Source of the DNA: Puteibacter caeruleilacunae
Lineage (GTDB): Bacteria; Bacteroidota; Bacteroidia; Bacteroidales; Prolixibacteraceae
Direction of reading: 5' to 3'
Assembly (NCBI GenBank): GCA_005217565.1
Contig: SJCO01000016.1
Span: 62,001 to 126,000, forward strand
DNA length: 64,000 nt
Shown here: positions 18,185-27,249 of the stretch, one piece after another
How positions within the stretch are numbered: the first letter of the stretch is position 1
Layout of the letters: every line of letters starts with the position of its first letter
Position numbers and translations under genes: made by a program
The notes under the pieces: generated by a model
Seen by the model: the letters and a program-made list of their open reading frames with translations, nothing else
What the model was told of the DNA's origin: nothing
Database searches by the model: none

Positions 18185-19051
18185 ATGGGATCAATTTATG
18201 AGCAAATATCATTTTCTCCATTTAGTACTATTATTGCAAGGTGGAATAAGGACAAGTACTACTCTACTCCTCTTCATTATCATGATGAATACGAGATAAT
18301 ATACAATCTAAACAGTAGTGGAAAAAGATATGTGGGCGATTCGGTTGAACCATTTGAGCCGTGCGATTTAGTGTTACTCGGGAGTAAATTACCCCACACT
18401 TGGCAGAATGATACTATTTTTTCAGAGAAGAATTCGGAAAACGTAAAAGCAGTTGTCATTCAATTTGGCACTGATTTTCTTCGATTAATTGAGCATTATC
18501 CTGAATTTGCAAGCATCAAAAATATGCTTTATGAGTCACAACGTGGACTATCATTCTCGACAGAGATTATAGAAAAGAACCATTCATTACTCTTATCTCT
18601 TCCGCTTATTGATGATGGCTTTGAGCGGATTATCAGCATTTTGAAGTTGTTACATCACATGGCTCAGCCTGATTCATATCGTCATCTGGCTTCTCCGGCA
18701 TATCTTTCTCACGATGATGAAAGTAATTTCAACAGAATAACGGAAACGCTTAATTATATTGCGGAGAACTATCACGACAAACTTACGCTTGATGAGATTG
18801 CAGAAAGATATCATATGAGCACGACTGCTTTCTGCAACTACTTCAAACGTAAAACGGGCAAGACGCTAATCAATTACATCAATGAAATACGTGTTTCGCA
18901 GGCTTGTAAATTACTATCCGACACAGATAAACAGGTCGCTGAAATTGCCTATGAATGCGGATTTAACAACATCTCAAATTTCAATCGTATCTTTAAGCGC
19001 TTAACGAATAAAACTCCAAAGACCTACAAGCAGCTTTGGAGGAAAGTATAG
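18185..19051 (+). CDS. AraC family transcriptional regulator
   Basis: 288 aa. The N-terminal cupin-like sensor (about 15-130) contains HYHDEYEIIYNL and LLGSKLPHTWQND. The C-terminal two-helix DNA-binding region (about 185-285) contains LTLDEIAERYHMSTTAFCNYFKR and VAEIAYECGFNNISNFNRIFK. It is divergent from the SDR-uxuA pair across a 143-bp intergenic region, so it most likely controls hexuronate use in response to a sugar acid. Ligand unknown. Confidence 0.92.
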   Translation: MGSIYEQISFSPFSTIIARWNKDKYYSTPLHYHDEYEIIYNLNSSGKRYVGDSVEPFEPCDLVLLGSKLPHTWQNDTIFSEKNSENVKAVVIQFGTDFLRLIEHYPEFASIKNMLYESQRGLSFSTEIIEKNHSLLLSLPLIDDGFERIISILKLLHHMAQPDSYRHLASPAYLSHDDESNFNRITETLNYIAENYHDKLTLDEIAERYHMSTTAFCNYFKRKTGKTLINYINEIRVSQACKLLSDTDKQVAEIAYECGFNNISNFNRIFKRLTNKTPKTYKQLWRKV

Positions 19052-19082
19052 ATTGATGTAGTCAGCTATTTGTAATCTTGAA

Positions 19083-19565
19083 TCAAACAGCATACACTTC
19101 AAGTGTCCACATCATAACCATTGCTGCCAGTCCGCCGATAATCAAAAAAGGAAGGATTAGTTTAACCTGTTTGGCTGTTATATCTTTGGTGCCGTTAAAT
19201 CCTTTACGCTGAAATATTCCTGGATGTTGTTCGATGAATTCAGCTCCTTTTTTAAAATATACCCATCGTATGCTCAATGCCCACAAAACAATCACTGATA
19301 AGTGAAACAGCAAGACTACAGGATTGAGTAATCGAGGAGTTAAATATTCAAATACACTTTCAGTAATACCACTCAAGCTCCCGACCATAATAATTAGCCA
19401 TGGAATATTTCCATACACCAGAAAACCAAGAAAGAATTTGTCATAACCGTCCTTTAAATCTGGTCGTTCCTGAATATATTTCTTCGATTGAAATTTTAAT
19501 ACTAAAGCGTTTACTACAGTTACCAATATCAGTAATATCCATACGTGTTTTAAAAGGAGTTCCAT
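19083..19565 (-). CDS. hypothetical integral membrane protein
   Basis: 160 aa with four predicted membrane segments: 5-24 (LKHVWILLILVTVVNALVL), about 45-68, about 84-104 (VVLLFHLSVIVLWALSIRWV) and about 134-155 (LILPFLIIGGLAAMVMMW). No family recognised. It is 36 bp downstream of the UPF0158 gene on the same strand and may be co-transcribed with it. Confidence 0.65.
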   Translation of the reverse strand: MELLLKHVWILLILVTVVNALVLKFQSKKYIQERPDLKDGYDKFFLGFLVYGNIPWLIIMVGSLSGITESVFEYLTPRLLNPVVLLFHLSVIVLWALSIRWVYFKKGAEFIEQHPGIFQRKGFNGTKDITAKQVKLILPFLIIGGLAAMVMMWTLEVYAV

Positions 19566-19601
19566 TGGGAGAATCTTTATTAGTTAGTTTATTGATTTAC
19601 T

Positions 19602-20165
19602 TTAATCTTCGAGGCTTTCTTCAATAATGTCCCAGACATAAAGCTCATATTGCTCTTGTTTGTAATCATACCAATCTTGCAAATAATCGGAATCGTCAAT
19701 CAAGTATCTAAAATTAGCAAATGGTTTTCGTCTGTTTATCGCATTAGTAAGCTTCTCCTGAAAACGTTTATCACCGATTTGATCAATAAAACGTTCCATT
19801 ATCTTGTACGAATCGCTCGAATGCATTGGATCGACCTGAATGCATCTTTCCCATTCCTCATTCTTTAAATCCCAATTCTCGAGACCGCACCCTGTCACCA
19901 TTTCAAACTCATAAGGATCATTCACTAACTTCTCTGGTACTTCTTCGACTTCAAGTGTATCGGGATTAAAATAACATATTTCTCCTGCTTGAAGACTATC
20001 CGCGATATAATGGACCGTTTTTTTATATTTTTTAGGTATTTCTATTTTCACTTCTTCATAAATTTCATCCTTTAAAAATTTATGAACCCGTTCTAATTTC
20101 TCATAATCAGTAAAAACAGTTCTGATCATTCCTAATACCTCACCTTGTAATCGATCTAAATCCAT
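19602..20165 (-). CDS. UPF0158 family protein
   Basis: 187 aa, acidic and soluble. The C-terminal part carries the UPF0158 pattern: SYKIMERFIDQI, AINRRKPFANFRYLI, then LQDWYDYKQEQYE. The function of this family is not established. It lies 14 bp downstream of the SWIM protein gene, so they are one operon. I infer a shared role but cannot say which. Confidence 0.78.
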   Translation of the reverse strand: MDLDRLQGEVLGMIRTVFTDYEKLERVHKFLKDEIYEEVKIEIPKKYKKTVHYIADSLQAGEICYFNPDTLEVEEVPEKLVNDPYEFEMVTGCGLENWDLKNEEWERCIQVDPMHSSDSYKIMERFIDQIGDKRFQEKLTNAINRRKPFANFRYLIDDSDYLQDWYDYKQEQYELYVWDIIEESLED

Positions 20166-20179
20166 ATGTTCAGATTTTA

Positions 20180-21892
20180 TTAATCCAAATTAAGTGCCCA
20201 AAATTCATCACTCATGGCCGGACGATTTTTATATTTCTCCAACAGTGAGTTTTTCAAGGCTTTTGCAGCAGGCATACCATCCTTTAGCTTCGACATTGCC
20301 TTTAAATATCTCACCAAATCTCTATAAACACTCCGACCTGCCCGTTCTGCCTTACCTTCAATTGCAACTTTATAGCAATCTAATAATTCAGAAGAATACT
20401 TCTCTTTAAGATACTCGGTATATTTAATGATTGTTTCAAGATCTAAAGACAAACGAACTAATTCAAATAGTTCATCTATCATTTCTTCTTCAATATATAT
20501 TCCCGCCATATTATCTAGCGAGATTCCGCGAATGTGACCATTCTTTTTGTCCTTTAGTTCTGCAATTAATTTATCTCTACGTTCTTTCCATCCTTCCCTG
20601 GGACTTGTTTGTTTATACAGCTTGAAGTACTCAATATCTGATGAGTTCTCTACAAAGAGCTCACGAACCAATTTATTGAATTTAAATGCTTCTTTTCTTT
20701 GTTTGTATAGCTCCAGTAATTGATCTTTCCATTGATGAACTATCCCCCGAGTGTTATCTCGTTCTGCATCTTTTATGCCTTCCAATATAAGCTTTTCAGC
20801 TTTCTTATGATCTTCACCCGACAATGCCTGGTCTACTCGTATTTGTCTGAATTCTTTATATTTCAAATGATCATCGATAATTTGTTCTGCTTCATCGGTT
20901 CTTCCTTCTGACTGTAACAATTCAATTTTTCTACCGAGATATTTCTTTAAGGCATATTCGCTACTCCAATCATCTTTCTTCTTTAAGTCAATCAATCTAT
21001 TATCGATAAACTGATAAGCAATCTTCACTTTCTCCAAAGCGATAGCTGCATCAAAAAACAACTGTTCCAATATATCTCCAACGCCATAGTTGTCATAGTC
21101 TGAGTTTTGCATTTGTTGACGAAGCCAATTAAAGATTGTTTCTTTAAGCTCTGATGATGGCGTACTTTTTAATACATTTCTTACAACTTCAAATGATTCA
21201 ACGATAAGATCACCACATCCACCAGCCGAGTCATCCATATACTCAATAACCTTTATACTTTCCTCAGCAATTGCAGCTGATATACTAAAAGCTTCATTTA
21301 AGGTTCCGGTTGAATAATAGTAATCTGCCTTTCTTTGAAAATTACTCACATCATGGGTAGCATTAAAACTGTGATCATAGTCGATATATCCCTTGTAGGT
21401 ATAGTTTTCAAATACCTCACTAATCTGTTGCCGGTAGTAAGGAATATTATTGTCATTCTGATCAGATGAAGGTTTTGCGAAAGTTAATTGAACCTGATGC
21501 CTGAAGTCCTTATTCTGATATCCATAATCGAGCATGAAGCTCCTCAGTTCCTCTAACGTTGCGTCTTCTATTAGCTGCGTCCAATCTTCCGTTTGAAGCT
21601 TGTGATCGGAATCTTTTGGACTGACCTGATCTCCTTTTATGGCTAAAGCCACTGCGGCAATATGTTTGCAGATGTCTGCATCATGAGGGCAATCGCAACC
21701 ATACGTTGTCACATTATCGTTCTCATCAAAAACGATTGTTACTTCATAGTCGCCATAGTTGCCCTCAACTTGAGCATACCAGTCGCCAAGATTACACTCG
21801 TCTAGCTCTATAATCTTTCTTCTCTCTAAATAAGCTCGTCCCCTATCCAATATAACGAAAGGGATTGTTTCTATAAATTCGTCTAATGTCAT
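20180..21892 (-). CDS. SWIM zinc finger protein
   Basis: 570 aa from the ATG at 21892. A TTG seven codons upstream would overlap the preceding frame and is rejected. The N-terminal SWIM zinc finger is CDCPHDADICKH (about 66-77), with the CxCx(n)CxH ligands. The remaining 480 residues are helical, TPR-like repeats (EKLILEGIKDAERDNTRG, LLEKYKNRPAM). SWIM domains bind DNA or protein. In this architecture the role is unknown. It begins two bases after the stop of the winged-helix fragment and may be translationally coupled to it. Confidence 0.85.
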   Translation of the reverse strand: MTLDEFIETIPFVILDRGRAYLERRKIIELDECNLGDWYAQVEGNYGDYEVTIVFDENDNVTTYGCDCPHDADICKHIAAVALAIKGDQVSPKDSDHKLQTEDWTQLIEDATLEELRSFMLDYGYQNKDFRHQVQLTFAKPSSDQNDNNIPYYRQQISEVFENYTYKGYIDYDHSFNATHDVSNFQRKADYYYSTGTLNEAFSISAAIAEESIKVIEYMDDSAGGCGDLIVESFEVVRNVLKSTPSSELKETIFNWLRQQMQNSDYDNYGVGDILEQLFFDAAIALEKVKIAYQFIDNRLIDLKKKDDWSSEYALKKYLGRKIELLQSEGRTDEAEQIIDDHLKYKEFRQIRVDQALSGEDHKKAEKLILEGIKDAERDNTRGIVHQWKDQLLELYKQRKEAFKFNKLVRELFVENSSDIEYFKLYKQTSPREGWKERRDKLIAELKDKKNGHIRGISLDNMAGIYIEEEMIDELFELVRLSLDLETIIKYTEYLKEKYSSELLDCYKVAIEGKAERAGRSVYRDLVRYLKAMSKLKDGMPAAKALKNSLLEKYKNRPAMSDEFWALNLD

Positions 21893-21894
21893 GT

Positions 21895-22164
21895 TTATTC
21901 TATTATTTTCCAATGACCGCCTTTAGCTGGCCCTATTCGTTTTAGTTTGCCTTCTTTCCTCAGTATTTCAAGATTTCTTTCAATAGATCGTTCTGATATA
22001 CCAATTTCTTCTGCCATTTCAGGGATTGAGATCTTCATATTTCGTTGGATTAGTTCAAGGATTTTCCCCGACGTTTCTCCCGACACACTTGTATTTTCCC
22101 CGACGTTTCTCCCGACATTTTCTCCCGACATTTCTTCCACAGTAATACCCGACGTTGCTTTTGC
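21895..22164 (-). pseudogene. severed C-terminal winged-helix module of the AlbA_2 regulator
   Basis: In-frame continuation of the gene ending at 22165, cut off by a TAG that is GAG in the repeat copy 249 bp away. Eight codons (AKATSGIT) lead to a GTG at 22140, which could restart an 81-aa product. That product holds a linker rich in Gly, Glu and Asn (GENVGRNVGENT) and one winged-helix domain (ISIPEMAEEIGISERSIERNLEILRK, ending GGHWKIIE). The domain is more diverged than the two upstream modules, so it is likely the original C-terminus. Whether it is still expressed by restart or readthrough is open. Confidence 0.65.
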
Positions 22165-22638
22165 CTATAATGTAACTTTCCAGTATCCACTCTTTGTAGA
22201 TCCAATTCGTTCTAATCTACCTTGTTTCTTTAGCTTATCGAGATGATATTCAACACCTCGTCGGGATAATTTAGTAGCCTCTTCTAATTGTTTTGCTGTT
22301 ATATTGGGATTATCTTTGATTAAAGAAATGATTTCTTCCACAGTAATACCCGACATTTCTTCCACAGTTTCTTCCACAGTTTTCTCCACAGTAATACCCG
22401 ACGTTGCTTTTGCCTCTAATGTAACTTTCCAGTATCCACTCTTTGTAGATCCAATTCGTTCTAATCTACCTTGTTTCTTTAGCTTATCGAGATGATATTC
22501 AACACCTCGTCGTGATAATTTAGTAGCCTCTTCTATTTCTTTTGCTGTTATATTGGGATTATCTTTGATTAAAGAAATGATTTCTTCCACAGTAATACCC
22601 GACATTTCTTCCACAGTTTCTTCCACAGTTTCTTCCAC
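22141..22638. repeat. two 249-bp tandem direct repeats within the AlbA_2 regulator gene
   Basis: Copy A (22141-22389) and copy B (22390-22638) are nearly identical. Differences seen are TAG versus GAG at 22165-22167 and 22414-22416, CGG versus CGT, and a few bases in the helix (AKQLEE versus AKEIEE). The period of 249 bp is 83 codons, so the frame is preserved. Each copy encodes one winged-helix module plus linker. The linkers also contain 12-bp units (ACTGTGGAAGAA on the coding strand, repeating Thr-Val-Glu-Glu), two to five per linker, extending to about 22672. Confidence 0.9.
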
Positions 22639-23841
22639 AGTTTTCTCCACAGTTTCTTCCACAGTCATTTTAAAATCGACTATCACAGAATCAAACTCTA
22701 TATCATATTCTGGTACAGTGGAATTATATGCTTTCCAATTTTCAGCTATTTTATCTAAACCGAAGCCAGCATTCTCTGCCAACTTTGCCATACGGAACAA
22801 TTTTGCTAAAATAGGATTACGAGGCAACGAAATATCTTTACTCTTCAGCTCCTCAAATGGCTTTGGCAAACCTCCGGGGTTATAGAATTCGATGTGATTA
22901 GAAAAAACACGAACACGCGGACAAGCAGGAGAAAAATAATCGGTGTGCATAAGCATATTCACCAATGCTTCTCGTATACTTTCAAGTCCTGGTGATAATT
23001 CTTGACCAAAACCTTCCGCTGTTAATATAAACTGTACGTCGACCTTTTGCTTTAAACGAGCAAAGCATTCAAAGTAATACTCCCAAAGGTTTTCCTGCTC
23101 TTCAATACGGAAAGTATATCGCTGTCTAGCATCAGAATATGAAACTCCAGGTACTTCCAATAAATCAACACGAAAATCAGCGAAGTATTTTTCTACAACT
23201 TCCCTTTTTCCAAACATTAACAATCCGGCATAGGTACATTTTCCGTCTTCCATAATACGAAGCTTCTCTAAAAACTCAGCTTCTTCAAAGCGATTATAAC
23301 TAGCACTGGGATTAAACCTTGCCATATAATCACGATAACGATTCAGAGAGACATTGCTCAAACTCTCACGATTGGTCCCTGCTGCGAGCTCTGCAGTTTT
23401 TGTTCCAAATGCACGGTCTCGCAACATGCAATCAATTTCTTGTTGGGTAGCTCGTTGATCTGCACTACCTCGTCGAATAAATGTATTACTTTGATTATTA
23501 TAATAGACAGGCTTATTCTTATGCACTGGAACATAAAATGCCAATACAGTTTTATCTTCAAACTTATATACCTCCTGCTTAGTATCTACAAAAACATTAA
23601 ACTTTGTCCCTCTTAGTGTGTTCAAGAAATCTTGCTCTAGCTTCTCTGCATTTCCAACACCTGAAATTTCAAAGTTTAATCCTTTTTCTGTTACACCCAA
23701 CACAATCCAACCACCACTTGTATTTGAAAATGCTGAAACTGTTTCCCAAACTGCTTTCGGTAATTCACTTTTAGCTGCTTTAACCTCGAAATCTTCCCAT
23801 TCGAGACTACTAAGCTTTTGGATCAATTCTTCTTTGGTCAT
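22165..23841 (-). CDS. AlbA_2/Schlafen-type ATP-binding transcriptional regulator with duplicated winged helices
   Basis: 558 aa. The N-terminal AlbA_2 domain (about 10-130) contains LEWEDFEVKAAKSELPK, FSNTSGGWIVLGV and FIRRGSADQRATQQE. A GHKL-like region follows, with SIREALVNMLMHTDY and RVFSNHIEFYNPGGLP. It is the usual arrangement of the COG2865 group of putative regulators. The C-terminus carries two almost identical winged-helix modules (VEEIISLIKDNPNITAK to GYWKVTL) joined by Thr-Val-Glu-Glu repeats. A third module lies beyond the stop. DNA binding is expected; target and ligand are unknown. It is divergent from the HicB gene. Confidence 0.85.
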   Translation of the reverse strand: MTKEELIQKLSSLEWEDFEVKAAKSELPKAVWETVSAFSNTSGGWIVLGVTEKGLNFEISGVGNAEKLEQDFLNTLRGTKFNVFVDTKQEVYKFEDKTVLAFYVPVHKNKPVYYNNQSNTFIRRGSADQRATQQEIDCMLRDRAFGTKTAELAAGTNRESLSNVSLNRYRDYMARFNPSASYNRFEEAEFLEKLRIMEDGKCTYAGLLMFGKREVVEKYFADFRVDLLEVPGVSYSDARQRYTFRIEEQENLWEYYFECFARLKQKVDVQFILTAEGFGQELSPGLESIREALVNMLMHTDYFSPACPRVRVFSNHIEFYNPGGLPKPFEELKSKDISLPRNPILAKLFRMAKLAENAGFGLDKIAENWKAYNSTVPEYDIEFDSVIVDFKMTVEETVEKTVEETVEETVEEMSGITVEEIISLIKDNPNITAKEIEEATKLSRRGVEYHLDKLKKQGRLERIGSTKSGYWKVTLEAKATSGITVEKTVEETVEEMSGITVEEIISLIKDNPNITAKQLEEATKLSRRGVEYHLDKLKKQGRLERIGSTKSGYWKVTL

Positions 23842-23998
23842 TAAACTCTACAGGTTAATAGTTTTTGATTATATCAAAATTATCAACAATGCAGAAACAA
23901 AACAAGGTTAGTGGTTATTTTCTTTCAAAAAAGCAATCAATTAATTACCTTTAAGGCTATTAGAATGATTTTTCCGATAGTATAACAAACAATTAAAA

Positions 23999-24406
23999 AT
24001 GGAAAATATGGTTCCCGTAATTCTAGAGAAGACAGACACAGGTTACTCGGCATATTGCGATTATTTACCTGGTTGTGTAGCTTCAGGGAGCAGTCTCAAG
24101 GAAGTAAAGCAAGAATTCACTGCTGCAGTAGAATTCCATCTTGAGGGTATGCGCGAGGATGGAGAGACCATTCCTCCTGAATTTACGAATGAATATGAAC
24201 TAAACTTTGAAATTGATATAGAAGAGTTCTTCAACTGGTTTTCTGGTATTATTACCCAATCCGGCTTATCAAAAATGGCTCAAGTAAATAAGAGTTTACT
24301 TAGTCAGTATGCAACTGGAGATAAGAAGCCTCGTAAAAAGCAGTTAGACAAAATTCAGCGTGCACTGCATAAGTTTGGAGAAGATTTATTGGAAATACGT
24401 TTCTAA
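23999..24406 (+). CDS. HicB family protein with HTH, no HicA partner
   Basis: 135 aa. The N-terminal HicB fold (about 3-65) shows the family pattern: VPVILEKTDTGYSAYCDYLPGC, then SLKEVKQEFTAAVEFHLEGM. The C-terminal part (about 80-135) is a Cro/C1-like helix-turn-helix (SGLSKMAQVNKSLLSQYATGDKKP). HicB normally neutralises the HicA ribonuclease and represses the operon. The 157 bp upstream are too short for hicA and the next gene downstream is a TonB receptor. It is therefore an orphan antitoxin or a stand-alone repressor. Confidence 0.82.
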   Translation: MENMVPVILEKTDTGYSAYCDYLPGCVASGSSLKEVKQEFTAAVEFHLEGMREDGETIPPEFTNEYELNFEIDIEEFFNWFSGIITQSGLSKMAQVNKSLLSQYATGDKKPRKKQLDKIQRALHKFGEDLLEIRF

Positions 24407-24421
24407 AATCAATTTATTTAA

Positions 24422-24449
24422 AAAGGCCTATCACTCTCAATAGGCCTTT
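24422..24449. terminator. hairpin terminator between convergent genes (first)
   Basis: AAAGGCCTA (24422-24430) pairs with TAGGCCTTT (24441-24449) over a 10-nt loop, just after the HicB stop. The A and T ends would work in both directions. Confidence 0.75.
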
Positions 24450-24454
24450 CATAT

Positions 24455-24491
24455 AAAAGGTTCTGCTGATGCAGTTACAGCAGAACCTTTT
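24455..24491. terminator. hairpin terminator between convergent genes (second)
   Basis: AAAAGGTTCTGCTG (24455-24468) pairs perfectly with CAGCAGAACCTTTT (24478-24491) over a 9-nt loop, with flanking A and T runs. It lies 14 bp from the stop of the TonB receptor and probably ends that minus-strand transcript. Confidence 0.8.
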
Positions 24492-24504
24492 TCAATAAGT
24501 AGTT

Positions 24505-26733
24505 TTATTTTAGACCAAATGGGATCTTCAAGTTAACACTAATATTTCGTCCCATATTGTGATAACCAACCTCCTTTAATGTCGAAAGATGATCGGTATA
24601 CGTTTCATTAAACAAATTATTAGCTTGAACAGATAAGGTAATCACTTCATTCTTCAATTTAATCTCACCTCCAATACCGGCATTAATCACCACATAGCTA
24701 TCGGTTTCGGTTTCAAAAGCCGAAGGATTATCCTGTTTTGCTGCATTTAATCCACCAAGCTTAAAATATGGATTCTTCAAGAAGTTAAGATCAGAACCTT
24801 GGATCTTCATCTCGAATCGCAATTTATTTTGAGGGATAAATGGCAAATAACTTCCATCAGTTCGCTTTCCTATCAAGTAAGCATAACTAGCATTCAAATT
24901 AAGCCAACTCACAGGCAGCACATCAACAACCAACTCTCCGCCATATAACTTTGAATTTGTCTGTTGATACTCATAAATTCGATCTCCATGTTCTGACGTT
25001 TCGTCAGTTGGAGCCATGTATATGTAATCATTTATCCGATTATAGAAACCTGACACATCAACCATCACATGTTTTGAATGATAATGTGCACTTAAGTCAC
25101 CCTCATAACTGCGCTGCGACTTCAAATCGGAATTTCCTCTCTCAAAACGTTCGCCATGCATACCATCCTGAGTTAACTCAGCAATATTCGGAGTCCGATA
25201 AGCCGTTGCCACATTGGTACGTAATAACACATGAAGTCCTACATGATAGGTTGCACCTAATGAAGCACTTAAATTATCATAATCAGAATCAACAGCAGCC
25301 ATATGCTCATCGCCTTCAGTTGAAATATTTCGGAAATCATATCTAACACCAACCTGTGTTTTTAAATCCTCAAAGAATGTATGCTGAATCAATCCAAACG
25401 CTGAGAAATCATTTACATCGGCATCGGGCAATACATGTTCAGGAGCTTCATTATTCCTATTTGTTTTATTCGCCCCCTGTATTCCCAGGATATATTCCGA
25501 TCCTAATCCCGATGGGAAATAAGTCTTTACCTCATATGAAAACGTATTCATATCCATATCAACCATTTCCTTTGCTGGCTTACTATCATCAGTCTGCAAA
25601 CGCCTATTATTCATTTGATACGACGCATTTACATCCACCTTATATTTATTTAAAAACAATGTATTTCGGGTAGCAACAATATGATTGGTTAAATCCTGAT
25701 ACCATACATCGTTATCTCTACCATGGTCGGTAACCAATGATATAGCAGGACCGACACACATTCCTAACTTAGGCCGATTATAGTCGTAATAAAACCGAAA
25801 TACTCCGTTTTCTTTTTTAATTCCGAAGTTAGCCTTAAAACTATTTTCATTAAACCTGGTGTTAGGAACATAATCACCATTTCCATCTTTAAAGTCGGCG
25901 TGACTTTTAAGACCACCTCGCACGCCCCAGAACACTGATTCAGAGCTTCCTTTAACACCTACATTACCTACTACACCTCGCGTATTAGAATGGTATTGCA
26001 TATTGTAATCACCTCGAACTTTACCTGTAGGAGCAGGCTTCTCCTTAATCACATTAATCACACCTCCAACTGCGTCAGAGCCATAAAGCAATGAGGCCGG
26101 ACCTTTTATAACTTCTACTCCATCGCTTCCAAATTCATCAACGATATAAGGGTGGTTCTCTGAAAACTGAAAGTTCTCCATCTTCACTCCGTTGTTCACC
26201 AGTAATATATTAGTCATCGACAAGCCTCGGATTACTGGTTTTGCCACTCCTGCGCCCTTTGAGATCATATCTACACCTGGCAAAGCGGTAAGGGATTCAA
26301 TAAATGATGGACTCCCATATGATTCAACCTTTTTGGCAGACATTAACTCGATTTTAATGCTGTTTTCATGCTGTGAAGAGTATGTTCCTCCCGAAACCAC
26401 AACCTCCTCTGCTTGCAAAATAGAAGGCTCCATTTCAACATTCAATTCGGTATCATGCCCATTAACAAAAATTGTTTTAATAATCGTTTTATACCCAACA
26501 AACGAAAACTGTACTTTAACCTTTCCACTTGGTAAATTCATCAACGAATACATTCCGTTCTCATCGGTTAAAGTCCCTTTATGTTGTTCAGGAATATAAA
26601 CATTTGCTGAAGGCAGAGCTTCGTGACTTACCTTGTCGACAATCCTACCTGTAATCTTATTTTGAGCAATACTTTTTTGGTACACTAATCCCAATAACAC
26701 GACAATGCACCATGAAATATATTTAATCTTCAT
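24505..26733 (-). CDS. TonB-dependent receptor, possibly for a metal or metal complex
   Basis: 742 aa. The signal peptide ends near residue 24. A CarboxypepD_reg-like domain (about 25-115; KITGRIVDKVSHEALPSANV) precedes the plug (about 125-235; ESLTALPGVDMISKGAGVAK, VIKGPASLLYGSDAVGGVIN) and a 22-strand-type barrel ending GRNISVNLKIPFGLK. The length is that of small-ligand receptors, not of SusC. The upstream gene in the same transcript encodes a His/Cys-rich small protein, which suggests metal uptake. Several loops are His-rich (SSQHEN, HMAAVD, SEHGDRIYEY). The substrate is inferred. Confidence 0.9.
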   Translation of the reverse strand: MKIKYISWCIVVLLGLVYQKSIAQNKITGRIVDKVSHEALPSANVYIPEQHKGTLTDENGMYSLMNLPSGKVKVQFSFVGYKTIIKTIFVNGHDTELNVEMEPSILQAEEVVVSGGTYSSQHENSIKIELMSAKKVESYGSPSFIESLTALPGVDMISKGAGVAKPVIRGLSMTNILLVNNGVKMENFQFSENHPYIVDEFGSDGVEVIKGPASLLYGSDAVGGVINVIKEKPAPTGKVRGDYNMQYHSNTRGVVGNVGVKGSSESVFWGVRGGLKSHADFKDGNGDYVPNTRFNENSFKANFGIKKENGVFRFYYDYNRPKLGMCVGPAISLVTDHGRDNDVWYQDLTNHIVATRNTLFLNKYKVDVNASYQMNNRRLQTDDSKPAKEMVDMDMNTFSYEVKTYFPSGLGSEYILGIQGANKTNRNNEAPEHVLPDADVNDFSAFGLIQHTFFEDLKTQVGVRYDFRNISTEGDEHMAAVDSDYDNLSASLGATYHVGLHVLLRTNVATAYRTPNIAELTQDGMHGERFERGNSDLKSQRSYEGDLSAHYHSKHVMVDVSGFYNRINDYIYMAPTDETSEHGDRIYEYQQTNSKLYGGELVVDVLPVSWLNLNASYAYLIGKRTDGSYLPFIPQNKLRFEMKIQGSDLNFLKNPYFKLGGLNAAKQDNPSAFETETDSYVVINAGIGGEIKLKNEVITLSVQANNLFNETYTDHLSTLKEVGYHNMGRNISVNLKIPFGLK

Positions 26734-26800
26734 CTGTTTAAATGATTTCTAGATTATTAGATTTTATAAATATCAATTGACTAGAACAGTCAATCCTTTT

Positions 26801-27136
26801 TTATGATACGAAGCCAAATGGGGGTGCTCTTAAGAAAATACAGTATTGAACAGTACGAACCGTTACTCCGGGTCGGTATATTGGATAGTAAACTGAGAGG
26901 AGCTCTGGCGCTCCTGCAAAATAACTCTTTTCTGCCTGAATAAACTCAACAAAATCGAAGGCACAAATAGAACAGATCTTATGCTTTTTACTTAATTCTG
27001 ACTTATCAGCATGACAGCAATCAGAATGCTCGTGATGCACATATAAAAAGTGCGTCACTTTAATCAGACTGGGACTGAGGAATATCAGAATCAGTATTAA
27101 TGAAGTATATTTTGCTAATGTACCTGTTCTTGTCAT
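26801..27136 (-). CDS. small His/Cys-rich exported protein
   Basis: 111 aa. A hydrophobic N-terminal segment (about 9-27) is followed by a metal-binding-like cluster VHHEHSDCCHADKSELSKKHK and then CSIC. The C-terminal part has no further motif. Such short proteins often precede metal-linked TonB receptors in this phylum. Here the gene lies 67 bp upstream of the receptor and shares its promoter. A role in metal sensing or handling is inference; no enzyme motif is present. Confidence 0.62.
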   Translation of the reverse strand: MTRTGTLAKYTSLILILIFLSPSLIKVTHFLYVHHEHSDCCHADKSELSKKHKICSICAFDFVEFIQAEKSYFAGAPELLSVYYPIYRPGVTVRTVQYCIFLRAPPFGFVS

Positions 27137-27249
27137 CTCATAGTATTAGTTCATGATTGCAAGACGGGCATTTATGAAGTACAAACCGAAGTTGAGCAAT
27201 CCGCTACCTCATCCCTTTGCAACTTGAAATAACATTTATACTACTATAA

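Noticed and set aside
21893-21913. TTG start for the SWIM protein
   Set aside because: An ATG at 21892 directly follows the upstream stop and gives a normal start.
26192-26599. 135-aa plus-strand protein within the TonB receptor gene
   Set aside because: It is an antisense shadow of a clearly coding region with full family motifs.
27137-27249. Cobalamin or other riboswitch in the TonB receptor leader
   Set aside because: No conserved B12 box or other riboswitch core could be found, only a weak TTGCAA inverted pair.
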